Assembly: GCA_958450365.1 (NCBI GenBank)
Contig: CAUEEP010000201.1
Location: 85,692-149,691, forward strand
Length of the DNA stretch: 64,000 bases
Direction: 5' to 3'
Source: Mesorhabditis belari
Lineage: Eukaryota; Nematoda; Chromadorea; Rhabditida; Rhabditidae
Translations under genes and position numbers: made by a program
Shown here: positions 53,084 to 64,000 of the stretch, piece after piece
How the letters are laid out: each line of letters opens with the position of its first letter
How positions within the stretch are numbered: position 1 is the first letter of the stretch
Notes under the pieces: model-generated
Seen by the model: only the letters and a program-made list of their open reading frames with translations
Databases searched by the model: none
Told to the model about the DNA's origin: nothing

Positions 53084-56000
53084 TTGATTCGAATAATCGC
53101 CACACGAAACTGATGAAACCCCGTCCAATCACCTGAGAGACAAAAAGTTTCACCAAATTGCGGGATTTTTTTGAACTAAAACGTTCTGAAACTTTGTCAG
53201 AATGTGCACATTCCATAGACACATCTATAGAAACAAAAAAAAATCGATTTGCTTTAATCATTGCTGAGAAAACTCAAAAACTTGACGCATATTTTCAAAG
53301 TATTTGGCGATTATTTGAAGAAAGGTATCTTTCTTTCCAATTAACTCAGTAACTTTTTGTTTTTCGTCTGATTCTATAATTCTTTTCCAATAATTCTATA
53401 ATTCGAAGTCTTCGATATTTTAATAGGAAAGCTATTGGGTTGTCCAGTTATGAATGCGCGTTTTTACTATTTTGTAAATTTCTCAAGATACCGAAATCAA
53501 GAAAAAGATATATATGAGTATTATTCGAAAGCTGAAGATTTCCTCTACATTCTGATAAAAAAGTTTTTGAATTTGCCCAGCTTTTGGGCAAATTGACTGC
53601 ACAGAAGAAGAGGTGGCCAAAAAATGGAAGGGTGCCTTTGGATCAAGTTTTGGCTCCGCTCAAATTGAGTTAACCGTTTGATGTTTGGCTAATAGATATA
53701 TCAATACAACTTTTAAAAAAATATAACAATTTCAGAGCATCTTTACTTTTCTGGACGGCTATTTTACGCCATAAAACTTGAGGAATAGCTAAGCTAAAAT
53801 GGGTTTTTTTGAAAACGACCTCTCCCTTTGTGCAGTCAATTTCCCAAAAGGTTGAATGAATTCAAAAACTTTTTTATTCCAAAATGTAGAGGAGATCTTC
53901 AGCTTTCGAATGATATATAACACTCGTATACATCTGTTCGATATCTTGAGAAATTTACAAAATAGTAAAAAACTCGCATTCATAACTGGACAACCCAATA
54001 AACAAAATTAGCTAAATAAAGTTGATGTCACACTCACAGGATGATATGTAATTGTAAATCGAGTCTCCATGAAAAACAAGTATTGGCTCCTCATCACTCA
54101 ACTCATATCGCAAATAACAGAAGTCATCGTCGAGCTCTTTCGGCAGTGAAGCGCTTATTTTTATCCAAAAACCAAAACGATTTCCATGAGATTTCTCCGG
54201 GCTCCAAAGTATCTTGAGAAAAACGAAAAACGTTATCATAAAGATGATTCAAGTCAAATTTCACCTTCGTTTTCTGCCCCTTGACTGGTATTTTCTGAAA
54301 TTTCGCCTAAAAGGTGGCCCACAATTACCCGCTTTTTTTTCTTATGAACTCTATTTTAGCTTTGAACTCTTTGTTCAAAGTAAACATTTACCCATTTTAA
54401 TTGTATCATAGTAACTTTTTGTTTAAACATTCACTCATTGAAAAGAAGGAAATTGGATAAAAGTGGCTCACAATTACCCGCACTCGGTTCAAATTCACAT
54501 TATCACGAACTTTAATCCCCAATCGAAATTCATTCTTTTCTAGTAAAAATGAGCTAGATTTTGAAAATAATAAGTAAAAAGGAGTAAATGAAGCTGATTG
54601 TTTTTGATTTTGAGCCATTGAGTTTGGGGTGCGACCCGCTTTAACCTTATCATCGAGGATGATTCTGCTTAAGAATGACCGAATAGCACAAAAGGTTAAA
54701 AGGGTTTCCCCAAAGCGCTTACAACGTAACAAGAACACGTAGTATCCAACATAAGATTAATCCTTGTCGGTGGCGACACAAATGTTAGTAAGCTCTCTCT
54801 ACAATGTTAAACCAGTTATCTAAACAGGATTTAAAACCTGAGGGGTAGCATAAAGTAAGTTGAATTTATAATTTTACTGTTTATTAGTACAAAACCAAAA
54901 TGCAACAATAGAAACAACAAAGTCCCCCAAGAAAGAAAACAAAAGAGACCCCCGACAGAAAAAAATAATTTCGGGAAGGGAGAAAAAGACGAAAAATGCG
55001 ACGCGAATAATTGCAAAATAGGAACGCAAATAGGAAGGAAACGGACGCGACCATTAAAACTAGTTCTAAAAACCAGAAAATCGCGATTCCACCCCAGGAA
55101 ACGCGTGTCGAAACTTTGCAGCGCTCTAGCAAAAGTTCAGAAGCTTTTCTGATCAAATCCAGAGAACGCATTGAAGGAGAAATATTCAATTTGATAATAA
55201 AAAAAGAATTAGATCGATTAATTGACTGGAGCTAAGCTGGAGGATCTGAACGGAATGCGGGTAGCAAAAGTTGATTTATACTAATAAACAAAATTTTCGA
55301 AAATCGTGTAAGAGACGGTTGCGAAAACTAAGATGAAACTTGATTCAAATCGTCCTTTAAAACAAGTTTCATGAAACTGATCCATAAAATGAGATTTAAT
55401 TTGTTAACTCACCGAAAAACATGTCGAGTTCCAGGTGGTTGTCTTCTCAGAAATACTGAAAACGGACTTTTTTTGCTTGACAAAAGTTTTTTTTCGATTC
55501 GGTAAAAACCTGATTATGAACGATGGAACATTTCTGTTGCTGGAACGGCAGTTGAAAACCCATACGGTTATATTGCCCCCTTCGACAACTATCAGCTCAG
55601 CGACAGTGCCAGTCTGAAAAAGGAGATTTTAGCAGGAAATGAGCAAAGTATATCATAGAAATGATCAAGTTCTTATTTTCCATAGATTTATAACACTTCT
55701 AAACCCTGTCTATCCGTTGTTTTTCGTCCGCTTTGTAGCGTTCACGTTAAATATCTGACCAAAAGTGATTTCAGGATACACCGGTCAGTTCACCCCATTG
55801 TAGTGGACCAAGTGGTCGTCCTTTATCGCTAGTTCTTTCGTTATTCGTTAGCATATCGTTAGTTCTTACATAGTGCCCAAATTAGATTTCAATTTCTGCT
55901 ATTTGATGCTCAATTAAACATTATTTTCTTGTATTCGCTGTTCTGTCACAAGAAAACGGCACAAAAGTTCAGAATATTTTGGGATTCACGGTTAAATTGC

Positions 56001-59000
56001 GCCGTTAAATTGCGCCATTAAATTGCGCCGTTAAATTGCGCCATTAATTTGCCTATCAGCCAACGATCAGCTACTGCGTCAGCTGGGCAAATAGGTTCCA
56101 GCAATAGAATGATGAAAAGCAGAATGAATCAAGCAAACAAATCAAATCAATCAATCAAATCAAACTAATCAAACGCGAATTGGAAGTTTGTTCTGGCTAG
56201 GAGCACTTCTGAACCAGTGTTATAAATCCTGTCTAACCGACTGAAGAGTGCACTGAATCTGTTGAACATTCTGGGCAAAACCCGAAGCTGACTTTTCAAC
56301 GATTGCCTTTTATTGGTCAACGATTTACTGACGTGTGGAAGTTTAGTCTCCAAATTCCATTTATTGTCCCCATTCCATTCATTTGGATCATCAAACACCC
56401 ACGGGTAGTTGATAGAACTAAGCGCCACTGGTACTGTGGGGTTGAATGTAAAAACTGAAATTTAGAAAAAAAACTGTATGAATAGAGGCGTCGAAAACTG
56501 TGGGAAAAGTAAGGAAAAGCTCGGGTTTTAGGATTCTCACATGGTACGTCCTCTTGTCGCACCAAAAGTCCAAATGTGCAAACGTGTTCTTTTGGCACAA
56601 TGCTTGCCACAGAAGTACTTGCTATAAATGGTGGGCTGTCAGACCTAAATCGACAAAATTACGATTGAGCTCAATGGGAACCGCTGATCAAGAAAATGCC
56701 ATGTCCATGCCATCTCATTCAAAGCCGGTGCTCCACCAAAGTACGCCGAGAAAAATGTGTTTAACGAGCAGCTGAAGTCCACCCAAAAAAGAAACGATTT
56801 ACCACACAAGCACTTCTGATTTTGATCTACTCCTGATCTAGCGTAGATAAATTTGGTACATCTTTGTGCATATCCAGTTGCACTTTATGCAGTAGCAAGT
56901 TCCAAGCCAGTAAGCCGGTTGAATAGCTCACAAAATGATTCAGATTTCTTTTTTCTGTTCTCAATCTTGAACTCACTTAAAGGCCCAATTGGAAGCTCTT
57001 TTAATGAAAATTGTGTTTTTTTTTTTCTGACCTCATAAAAACATTTATCACATATGGCAGAGATGTACGCAGAAAACCATAGCCTTTTACGAAAACCGAT
57101 GCTAAAAGCAAACAGATGTACGGAAACAACACACTAACCTTGTGTCAATTGCAGGATTGTTGACAATTGTCGCTATCGTGTTTTCTGGGATCAACCACAA
57201 TGGCGTGAAGTCATCGTTTGGCTCGTAAAATGGCACGACAAGAACTCTTTTATTCTCTAAAAAGAGGTCTCGTTTTCTTTAACCTATTCATTTTTGGCAT
57301 TTTCAGTTTTACAAATGCAAGGATTTTCACACAGAAACTTCTTTTACGTAACTTGTTAGATGAGAAACTTAAAACAAAAAGTCTTTAGTACATAGATGAT
57401 GTCAGATTCGATTTGAATTGGTATAAGGTTCGTTTGATTTGATATTAGATTCGATTTGATTTGATATTAGATTCGATTCGATTTGATATCAGATTCGTTC
57501 GATTTTATATCAGATTCGTTCAATTTCATATCAGATTCAATTTGATTTGATATCAGTCTCGATTTGATTTGATATTAAGCTATTAGCTAATCTAGACTGA
57601 ATACCCATTCCAGACTAAATACTGTAATCCAGCTAATCTAGACTGAATACCCATTCCAGACTAAATACCGTAATCCAGCTAATCTAGACTGAATACTCTA
57701 ATCTCGTTATCAGATTCGTTCAATTTCATATCAGATTCGATTTGATTTAATACATATTAAAAACCATGAACTTCGGTGGTTATTTAGTAAAAAAACTAAC
57801 TATGCAAAGAGATTTGAAATAATTGAAAGCGATGAAAGGAACCCACCATCGACCCATTGGCGTACACGAAACGAGATCGCGAACTCCAACGTTTTGGCAT
57901 TCGGTGACGGGCTCACAACGACCATCGATTGTTTTTCGAGTACTATAGAGCAACTGTAGGTGAGATGCGGAGGATAAACCCCATCATCTTTGTTTCCGAA
58001 AATCCCAATTGGCCTGAACATTAGACTTCGGGCAAGAAACCTTTTGAAACGAAAACATTGGCACGTGACAAATCTCATTGATTGGCGTGGATCCATTGAG
58101 AAGAAATGGTAACTTGTCACGGCAGAATTGGGCAAACTCGTGGCGGGAGGATTCGATGATCTGAAAAGAGCTAACCTATCACATTGATTCTAATAGAAGC
58201 AAATGTGCTTCTATTTTTCAACCTCCCAAAATTGGGCGGCCAAAAAAGTAGGTAAAGGGGGATCAGATCGATCAAGAAAATAAAATTTTCTAAAAACTAT
58301 TTTAAACGTTAGCCCTTGGTCTAAAACGTACTAAAAACACGTTTAAAAGTCAAATCATTTTTTCATCCGGAGCTCGCAAAAATTTCGCGGAAAAATCCAT
58401 GTGGTCCCAAAAATCCCTTATGAATTTTTTTGAAATTCTTCGAAAACCAAGTTTGAAATTTTACTACCAGCGCAATATTAGTTAGTTTTAAGTCTAGAGC
58501 TATCCATAGAACCCTCACAAGGGGGGTCTCAAGTCAAGATTTTGAAAGATCTCGAAGGATCTGTATTGTTGCTTCTATTAGACTATTAGAGTGTGCTTCT
58601 ATTGGAGAGTGTGTTTCTAATAGACATTAGTTAGTTTTAAGTCTATAGTTATCCATAGAACCCTCACAAGGGGGTCTCAAGTCAAGATTTTGAAAGATCT
58701 CGAAGGATCTGTATTGTTGCTTCTATTAGACTATTAAAGTGTGCTTCTATTGGAGAGTGTGTTTCTAATAGACATTAGTTAGTTTGAAGTCTGGAGCTAT
58801 CCATAGAACCCTCACAAGGGGGATCTCAAGTCAAGATTTTGAAAGATCTCGAAAGGATCTGTATTGTTGCTTCTATTGGAATAATTACCGTATGTTTTTT
58901 TTTCATTGCTTTCAAAAGTTTAAGACATTTAACAACTGGAAACGTTTCAAATATGAAATTATTTGGCCTTAATATTTAATAATAGCTTAATATTTAATAA

Positions 59001-60327
59001 TAGCTTAATATTCAATAATAGCTTAATATTTATATGAATACTTTGAAATACATCTTTGAAATATTAACACTTTTCAAATTTGAATACATTCTTTGAATAC
59101 ATTTCATAAAGTTACGAAACTCACCGTACTATTTTTCTCTTCAGCACTGCACTCTACAATTGTGAAATCGATGAGAAAATCGTGACCAATCGCTCCATAA
59201 ATTGAAATTTCCTAGAAGCCGTTTTACCGTAAAATTTTACAATACACCAAGTGGCTTGGTTTGCTAAAATTTACTTTTTTTTAAAGGAGGGGAGGAGGTA
59301 TTAATCGCGGCCGGGTGACGATAAAAATTTTTTTACGGCATTTTTTTTTTGTTTTTTTTATTTTAATATCGCTGATTTTATTATAAAAAGAATAAAAATC
59401 ACCCGGCTAGAGTGATTTGATGGGTTTACAAATTTTTGGAGACACTGCAAGGCTTGAAGAAAAACAAGATCGTCACTCATCAGACACCTCAGCTAAAAGG
59501 CACCTATTTGAGAAAACTAAAACCACAATCGACCACAAATGGAAAAAAGATCTAATTGTGTCAATCAAAGCGCTGAAGACGTCCTACGGTGAAGGAGATC
59601 CTCATCCTCATCGTCACTCATCAGACACCTCAGCACAGTCTAGATCGATTGAGTTTTAATTGCAGATAAATTTAAAAACAAAATAAAAAGCCCAAAAAAC
59701 AATAAAAATAAATTGTTAATCTATAATTCTTCCTCTTGCTCACTTTCATCTTCGCTCAAGTACAGCAGTTCCTCAAATCGGCTTCCTATCTTATCAATTT
59801 CCAGCGCATCTTCACCAGAAGTGACTGGATCTCCTCCACCGTAGGACGTCTTCAGCGCTTCGATTGACACAATTAGATCTTTTTTCCATTTGTGGTCGCT
59901 TGTGGTTTTAGTTTTCTCAAATAGGTGCCTTTTAGCTGAGGTGTCTGATGAGTGACGATCTTGTTTTTCTTCAAGCCTTGCAGTGTCTCCAAAAATTTTG
60001 AAACCCATCAAATCGCTCTAGCCGCGTGATTTTTATTCTTTTTATAATAAAATCAGCGATATTGAAATAAAAAAACAGGTGGTTGCCGTAAAAAAAAATT
60101 GTATCGTTCGTCACCCGGCCGCGATTAATACCCCTCCTCCTTTAAACAATTAATAAAAATTTAAAAGCTTTTCAAATATTTTCCATAAAATAATCAACTC
60201 GAAGTTCCCTGAGCCGTAAGCCGTGAATGGCGTAAGATGGGCTGCTTTCATCCAATTGCAGTTTTTTCGGATCGAAACTTTCAACCCATAAAAGCCAAAA
60301 TGATACAAATGAAACGTGAAAAAACAT
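53084..60327 (-). CDS. CUB-like secreted protein, upstream part, with one frameshift
   Basis: Exons: 60327-60199 (signal peptide MFFHVSFVSFWLLWVES), 59211-59125 (EISIYGAIGHDFLIDFTIVE), 58160-57847, 57256-57139 (VLVVPFYEPNDDFTPLWLIP), 56771-56663, 56635-56548, 56454-56333 (VALSSINYPWVFDDPNEW), 55613-55510 (AELIVVEGGNITVWVFNC), 55445-55413, 54553-54478, 54294-54265, 54212-54038 (FGFWIKISASLPKELDDDFC) and 53132-53084 (CDWTGFHQFRVAII). Phases agree except inside the third exon, where the frame changes near 58000 between VSCPKSNVQANWDF and GNKDDGVYPPHLTYSC. SSINYPWVFDDP and IYGxxGHDFLIDFTIV are the basis for calling it CUB-like. After CDWTGF the frame reaches a stop if the last donor is not used. 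Either a damaged gene, or an intact one with a sequencing indel. Confidence 0.6.
53435..53998. mobile_element. Mariner-derived MITE, complete, TA-flanked
   Basis: Bounded by TA at 53433-53434 and 53999-54000. The ends TTGGGTTGTCCAGTTATGAA and TTCATAACTGGACAACCCAA are perfect inverted repeats, followed by imperfect arms of about 190 bases (TTGACTGCACA and TGTGCAGTCAA). No ORF for a transposase. It lies in the intron between 54038 and 53132 of the CUB-like gene. Confidence 0.92.
54740..55400. other. Intron of the CUB-like gene, nothing recognised
   Basis: The sequence between the exons at 54553 and 55413 is AT-rich. Short ORFs on both strands overlap and carry no motif. Confidence 0.5.
55985..56160. 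repeat. Tandem repeats TTAAATTGCGCC(A/G) and AATCAAATC
   Basis: Four units of GCCGTTAAATTGC at 55998-56050, then an AATCAAATCAATC run at 56130-56165, inside an intron of the CUB-like gene. Confidence 0.85.
57400..57760. repeat. Two adjacent minisatellites in an intron of the CUB-like gene
   Basis: Units of TTCGATTTGATTTGATATCA span 57400-57585. Then three units of about 49 bases containing GCTAATCTAGACTGAATACC span 57590-57710, and a final stretch of the first type follows. Confidence 0.9.
58470..58885. repeat. Three tandem copies of a 145-base unit
   Basis: Each unit contains TTAGTTAGTTTTAAGTCT, AGAACCCTCACAAGGGGG and AAGATTTTGAAAGATCTCGA. The copies are nearly identical, which suggests recent duplication. 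Followed by TTAATATTTAATAATAGC units at 58970-59040. Confidence 0.92.
59285..60135. mobile_element. Element with long inverted arms, each carrying the same small ORF
   Basis: The arms begin TATTAATCGCGGCCGGGTGA at both ends and are near-identical over about 300 bases, in opposite orientation. A frame reading IFGDTARLEEKQDRHSSDTS is present in both arms: 80 codons on plus (59417-59659) and 96 codons on minus (60011-59721). The longer version ends with an acidic tail (EDESEQEEEL). A fragment of the same arm is nested at 1340-1500. It fills intron 1 of the CUB-like gene. The family is unknown to me; no DDE motif visible. Confidence 0.75.
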
Positions 60328-60400
60328 CTCTAAAATATAAACATTGCAACTTAAAATCACAGTTTGAACTTTAAAAAAGTAAAAATTCTCAACAAGAAGC

Positions 60401-60795
60401 ATTATTTTAGCATCAAAATAAGAGAATCAGCAACGATTAAAAGGAGAAACCGGATATTTTATGAAATCTTTCAACTTGATTCAAGATTTTAGAAACACAC
60501 AACATCTGACCAAAAGAAACTTCAAAACGAAAAGCGACAAAAGACGAGCTTTCTACAATGCTCACTTAATACTTTCTTCTTAAAAAGAATATGGGCTTGA
60601 CAGAATAGCTCAGTTGCTCGTTTCTCAAAACCCCTCGCTTCACTTGATCCTCACGAATGAAATGTTTTTCATTAAAACGATTCCGCCTCACAAAAGAATT
60701 TCACATAATTCACGAAACTCTCCCAATTATTGTCCCAACACAATTTCTTCCATTAGAGAACGTTTTTCTTTGAAAAGTTTAAATGTACAAGAGTT
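60401..60795. other. 5' flank of the CUB-like gene
   Basis: No gene seen. Some Thr/Pro-rich short frames carry no motif. Confidence 0.45.
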
Positions 60796-61520
60796 TAGGT
60801 GAAGAGATTCGCAAGATGACCAGTGCTTGTCATAAATCTTATGAGATCCCGATTAACTTCATCAGAAAGAAAGAAAAATGGAAGAGTGATTGCTCAATCA
60901 CTCATCCATCTTCCGGCTCGTCTGTTAGCGCCAATTGAAGAAAAATTTAAAAACAAAAAGCTTCGAGTTTCATAAATTTTGTGTGGAAGTGATCATAAAG
61001 GAACAGCGTCGCAAACGATTTGATGCAGGCCGATTCAAAGTCCGACTAAATCAAAATGCTGGACAAATGTCGCTCGGTATTAAACTAAGATTGATAAAAT
61101 TACCACTTTGATGGTGCCATCGCCAAACAATTCCTTGATACCCCTTAGCTTGTTTTTGGTAATCGGTAAAGTTCTTTGCGTCAGTGTCAGCACTGGTCAG
61201 TGCTTTTTCACAAATCTTACGATATTACGATTAACTTCATCAGAAAGAAAGAAAAATGGAAGAGTGATTGCTCAATCACTAATCCATCTTCCGGCTCGTC
61301 TGTTAGCGCCAATTGAAGAAAAATTAAAAAACAAAAAGCTTCGAGTTTCATAAATTTTGTGTGGAAATGCAAAGTTCCATCTTTCTTTTTCTATTTTTCA
61401 AAAATTCTCTTTTTAAAGACGTAATCTGTCGTTTTTGAAAGGAATCAGCAGAGACTGACACAAAGAGTGTACAGTTATTGATAATGCTGCAAAGCGAAAA
61501 CATAGTTCTATGTTCTTGTT
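60796..61520. repeat. Rearranged duplicate of the 47380-48400 region
   Basis: 60799-60990 and 61210-61370 match 48045-48256; 61000-61185 matches 47375-47545 (CTTTGATGGTGCCATCGCCA, TAGCTTGTTTTTGGTAATCG). In this copy the acceptor of the exon at 47546 is lost (the TCTAAAG beside it has become TCAGTG). Confidence 0.85.
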
Positions 61521-62440
61521 TTTTTGAATTCCCTTTTCAAGAATGTAAGCTCTAGTTTATCAAAAGCTTTTCAAAGAATGAGCGCTGAAAAAAAATCAAG
61601 GGAAACAATTTCAAAAGTTCTTCTGAAAGTTTAGCTGGTAAAGTGATGATTTCTGAAATTAATCTTTTCAGTAGACTAAAGAGAAGTAAAATAAAAAGAC
61701 TTTGCTAACAAAAGACTCGATTGTTTTCGACTTTTTTAACATTTCCGAAAACAGTGTGCCAGAAATTCGAGAAAAGCTGTCAAAATTCACTAACTTTGAC
61801 CCTGAATCTTTCCGTTCTAAAGCCCCAAAAGCAAGTTTGAATACCAGATTCGGATAGCTAATTTTTTTCCTATCGAATTTTACCTCAATCATTCTTGGAC
61901 TCGAGGGTAAATTTAAGAAATTCCCTTGTTAAAGGCAACAATCTTTTACTTCTGGCCCACGATAGCGTCGCATTACAAGCTGTAAAAGACGGAGTTTTAT
62001 GAAAATTTGACCAATTTGATTGGCATGGCATTTTTTTTTCTCTCGCCGATCACATTTCAGCAAACATTTCACAATCGTTAAGGAACAATCGCTATAAAGT
62101 TACTTTTTTCTATTCTCAATAGAAATTTATAGCTTGACTGTCTTGTTAACCGACAATTCTTTTTCTATCTTAATGTAAATAGACTTTTACAGTATCTTTT
62201 GGAATAATACTTACAGTTTCACTGTTATTTATTGTTAAACTTTGGGAGAATAGTATTATTTATTGTTAAACTCTGAATTTAGAACATAAACTCTTCAAAT
62301 AAAAAGAAACATAAAGCAGAAATACAAAAAAATGGGACTGATGGAGAAAATTGAAGAATTTTAAAGGTTTTAGATTAGTATTTCAGCATTTTACTATCTC
62401 CATCGCTTTTTGAAGTCTATTGCGATTGAGTGGCTGGCTG
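61521..62440. other. No gene seen
   Basis: AT-rich. At about 61740-61800 the motif AGTGTGCCAGAAATTCGAGA is the inverse of one beside the SINE-like repeat at 41680. Confidence 0.45.
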
Positions 62441-62479
62441 AATGCGAGACGCACCGTCGACGAATATGGATGCTCAATA

Positions 62480-63005
62480 TGGATGCTAAAAAGAGGCGCA
62501 CTGTGATACTTGAGTTGCACAAACCCGGAAAGATACCGATGGAGATTGTTTGAGTCACCGGATAACTAAAAAAAAAGTCTGTCTATCGAGCCATTGAACG
62601 ATTCAAGAAGCGGGGCAACGATCAGGACCGTCCAAGAAGCGGCCGACCAACCACAGTCACCTCCAGAGAACACAAACAAAGTCAGATGCCGAATCCGTCG
62701 AAATCCCACTCGTTCAATAAGAAAGATGGCCACAAGTCTCGGAGTCAGCGAAAGAAGCGTTTGAAGGATTGTTCATAAGAAACTTGGAATGTTCAGCTAC
62801 AAATTTGCTCGGGCTCATTTCCTGAACGACGCCATGAAGCAAAAGAGGATGGCTAAAGCGAAGAAGATCTTGCACCTGGTCGCTGCTGGTCGTTTGGACA
62901 AGGTTGTATTCACAGATGAGAAGATCTTCACCGTTTAAGCGATCCACAATCGTCAAAACCATCGCCAAAAAAACACTTTTGCAGCCAAATTGATGGTCCG
63001 CCAAC
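62480..63005 (+). pseudogene. Decayed Tc1/mariner-superfamily transposase (N-terminal half)
   Basis: Across several frames the text reads RRTVILELHKPGKIPMEIV, SVYRAIERFKKRGNDQDRPR, SGRPTTVTSRE, VRCRIRRNPTRSIRKMATSL, GVSERSV, KKLGMFSYKFARAHFLNDAM and ILHLVAAGRLDKVVFTDEKI. This is the two-HTH DNA-binding region with the GRPT hook and the first catalytic Asp (FTDEK) of a Tc1-like transposase. Several frameshifts and stops; truncated on the right by the satellite at 63010. Confidence 0.8.
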
Positions 63006-63009
63006 ATTT

Positions 63010-63115
63010 TCCGAAGTCGCTTTCGGTTCAACCGAAAAGCTGGGTTTTTCGGCTCAGTTCGGTTTCGGTTGAACCGAAAAGCTGAGTTTTTCGGTTGAAC
63101 CGAAACACAAGTCTA
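63010..63115. repeat. GGTTCAACCGAAA satellite-like repeat (second copy)
   Basis: TCGGTTCAACCGAAAAGCTG and inverted versions. Same edge (ACACAAGTCTATTATGAGA) as the copy at 45050, in the opposite orientation. Confidence 0.85.
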
Positions 63116-63709
63116 TTATGAGACAGTTTTTAGCATACAAAAAAAATCTCAAACACGCATTTCAAAAAGCACACAAGCTTTTTTATTATCTTCCACAAAA
63201 TCTTTTGTCTTTTTCCGGATCGATTTCAGTTCATCTCGGTCGTATCTTTTTTGATATGTCATCAAGAAATGACATGAACGATGAATCACAGGGAATGAAA
63301 AAGGCCTTTCATCGTTTTGATCCAACGATTCTATAATGCACATTTCCCATATTGTGATGAAAAAGTTATATGTTTTTTATTATTTCAACAAAACCGCATG
63401 ACTTTTTGGTCACAAGATCTCTCTTTCTTCATACAAATTCATTTTGCTTTATAAGATTTCTTTATTCTTGAAATTTTACAACTTAGCGTTTGAAGATTTG
63501 AAAAACTAACAGATGCTGCTAACAAAAAAACTAACAAAAACTCAATTCTATTCAAATTTCAAATGACAAAGAGATTATACAAAGTATAAATTTTATCTAC
63601 AGGGTCAAAATTATGGAGCGAATCGTTTTTTGACAGATTGACAATTTTGTTTTATTGTTTTATCTCGTTCTTTTTCTTACTTATGACTAAAATTGTTTCG
63701 TTTTGCTTT

Positions 63710-63980
63710 TTTCAGAATGAAATCACAATTAGACTCTCACAGGATGGCAAATCGGTGATGGAGGTTTCGCGGTATTTTCACGTGCCTCACCAGACAGTTT
63801 CAAAAGCAATCAAGCGCCACATGAATATCTGAACATGTTGGAAACAGAAATTTTGCCTTGGAATCAGCAGCACTTCATTGAGTATTTCAGCAGGACGGAG
63901 CTCCATCGCATAAAAAGCTCGAGAAACGCAAGATTGGATCACAAAGAATTTTCCTAAATTTCCAGTTGACATAAGCGCGC
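63710..63980 (+). pseudogene. Tc1/mariner-superfamily transposase with an internal deletion (partial)
   Basis: The first part reads EITIRLSQDGKSVMEVSRYF and VPHQTVSKAIKRH, an N-terminal HTH. Directly after it, with a frame change, come EYLNMLETEILPWNQQHF and QQDGAPSHK, which belong near the second catalytic Asp of the same class of transposase. The middle of the protein is missing, so this is an internally deleted copy. It may extend past the window end. Confidence 0.7.
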
Positions 63981-64000
63981 AAAATTCAGGAGGATGGCCA

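Overview
The window looks like nuclear DNA of a nematode, most likely a rhabditid: AT-rich, with short GT-AG introns and acceptors ending in TTTCAG or TTTTAG. Its genes belong to nematode-typical families: secreted C6-domain proteins with Thr-rich linkers, a 7TM chemoreceptor, KIN-16-type receptor kinases, a T20D4.11/DUF19-like secreted protein, a ZP-domain cuticlin-like protein and a CUB-like secreted protein. Most genes have many exons, so I built the models by reading splice sites and checking that exon phases add up. Species and expression cannot be read from the sequence.

Layout. 1-16 kb (minus strand): a cluster of C6-domain genes. Two are complete (467..4583 and 9528..13348), one is partial or defective (15137..15978), and one leaves only a linker exon at the window edge (19..56). 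The domain exons share phases, and several share exact lengths. Between them lie foldback elements, MITEs, tRNA-derived SINEs and a pogo transposase relic (5745..6300). 16-22 kb: almost only repeats and foldbacks. 22-30 kb (minus): a KIN-16-like receptor kinase whose first exon is split by an apparently intact mariner (23228..24500); an intact nine-exon 7TM receptor (24887..27838); and the C-lobe of a second kinase (28604..29512). 30-44 kb (plus): a DUF19-like secreted protein carrying an antisense tRNA-Val(AAC) in an intron, then an eleven-exon ZP protein of 407 aa (36923..43741). 44-48 kb: a foldback element, a satellite and a second, frameshifted mariner (45805..47065). 47-60 kb (minus): a long CUB-like extracellular gene or gene pair. 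60-64 kb: duplicated segments and two decayed Tc1-type transposase fragments.

How the parts fit. Nearly every host gene shows a secretory signal or membrane segments, as expected of a fast-evolving chromosome-arm-like region rich in surface and environment-facing genes. Transposons, MITEs and foldbacks sit in most of the longer introns, sometimes within tens of bases of a splice site, and at least one has interrupted a coding exon. No operon, rRNA gene or CRISPR array was seen.
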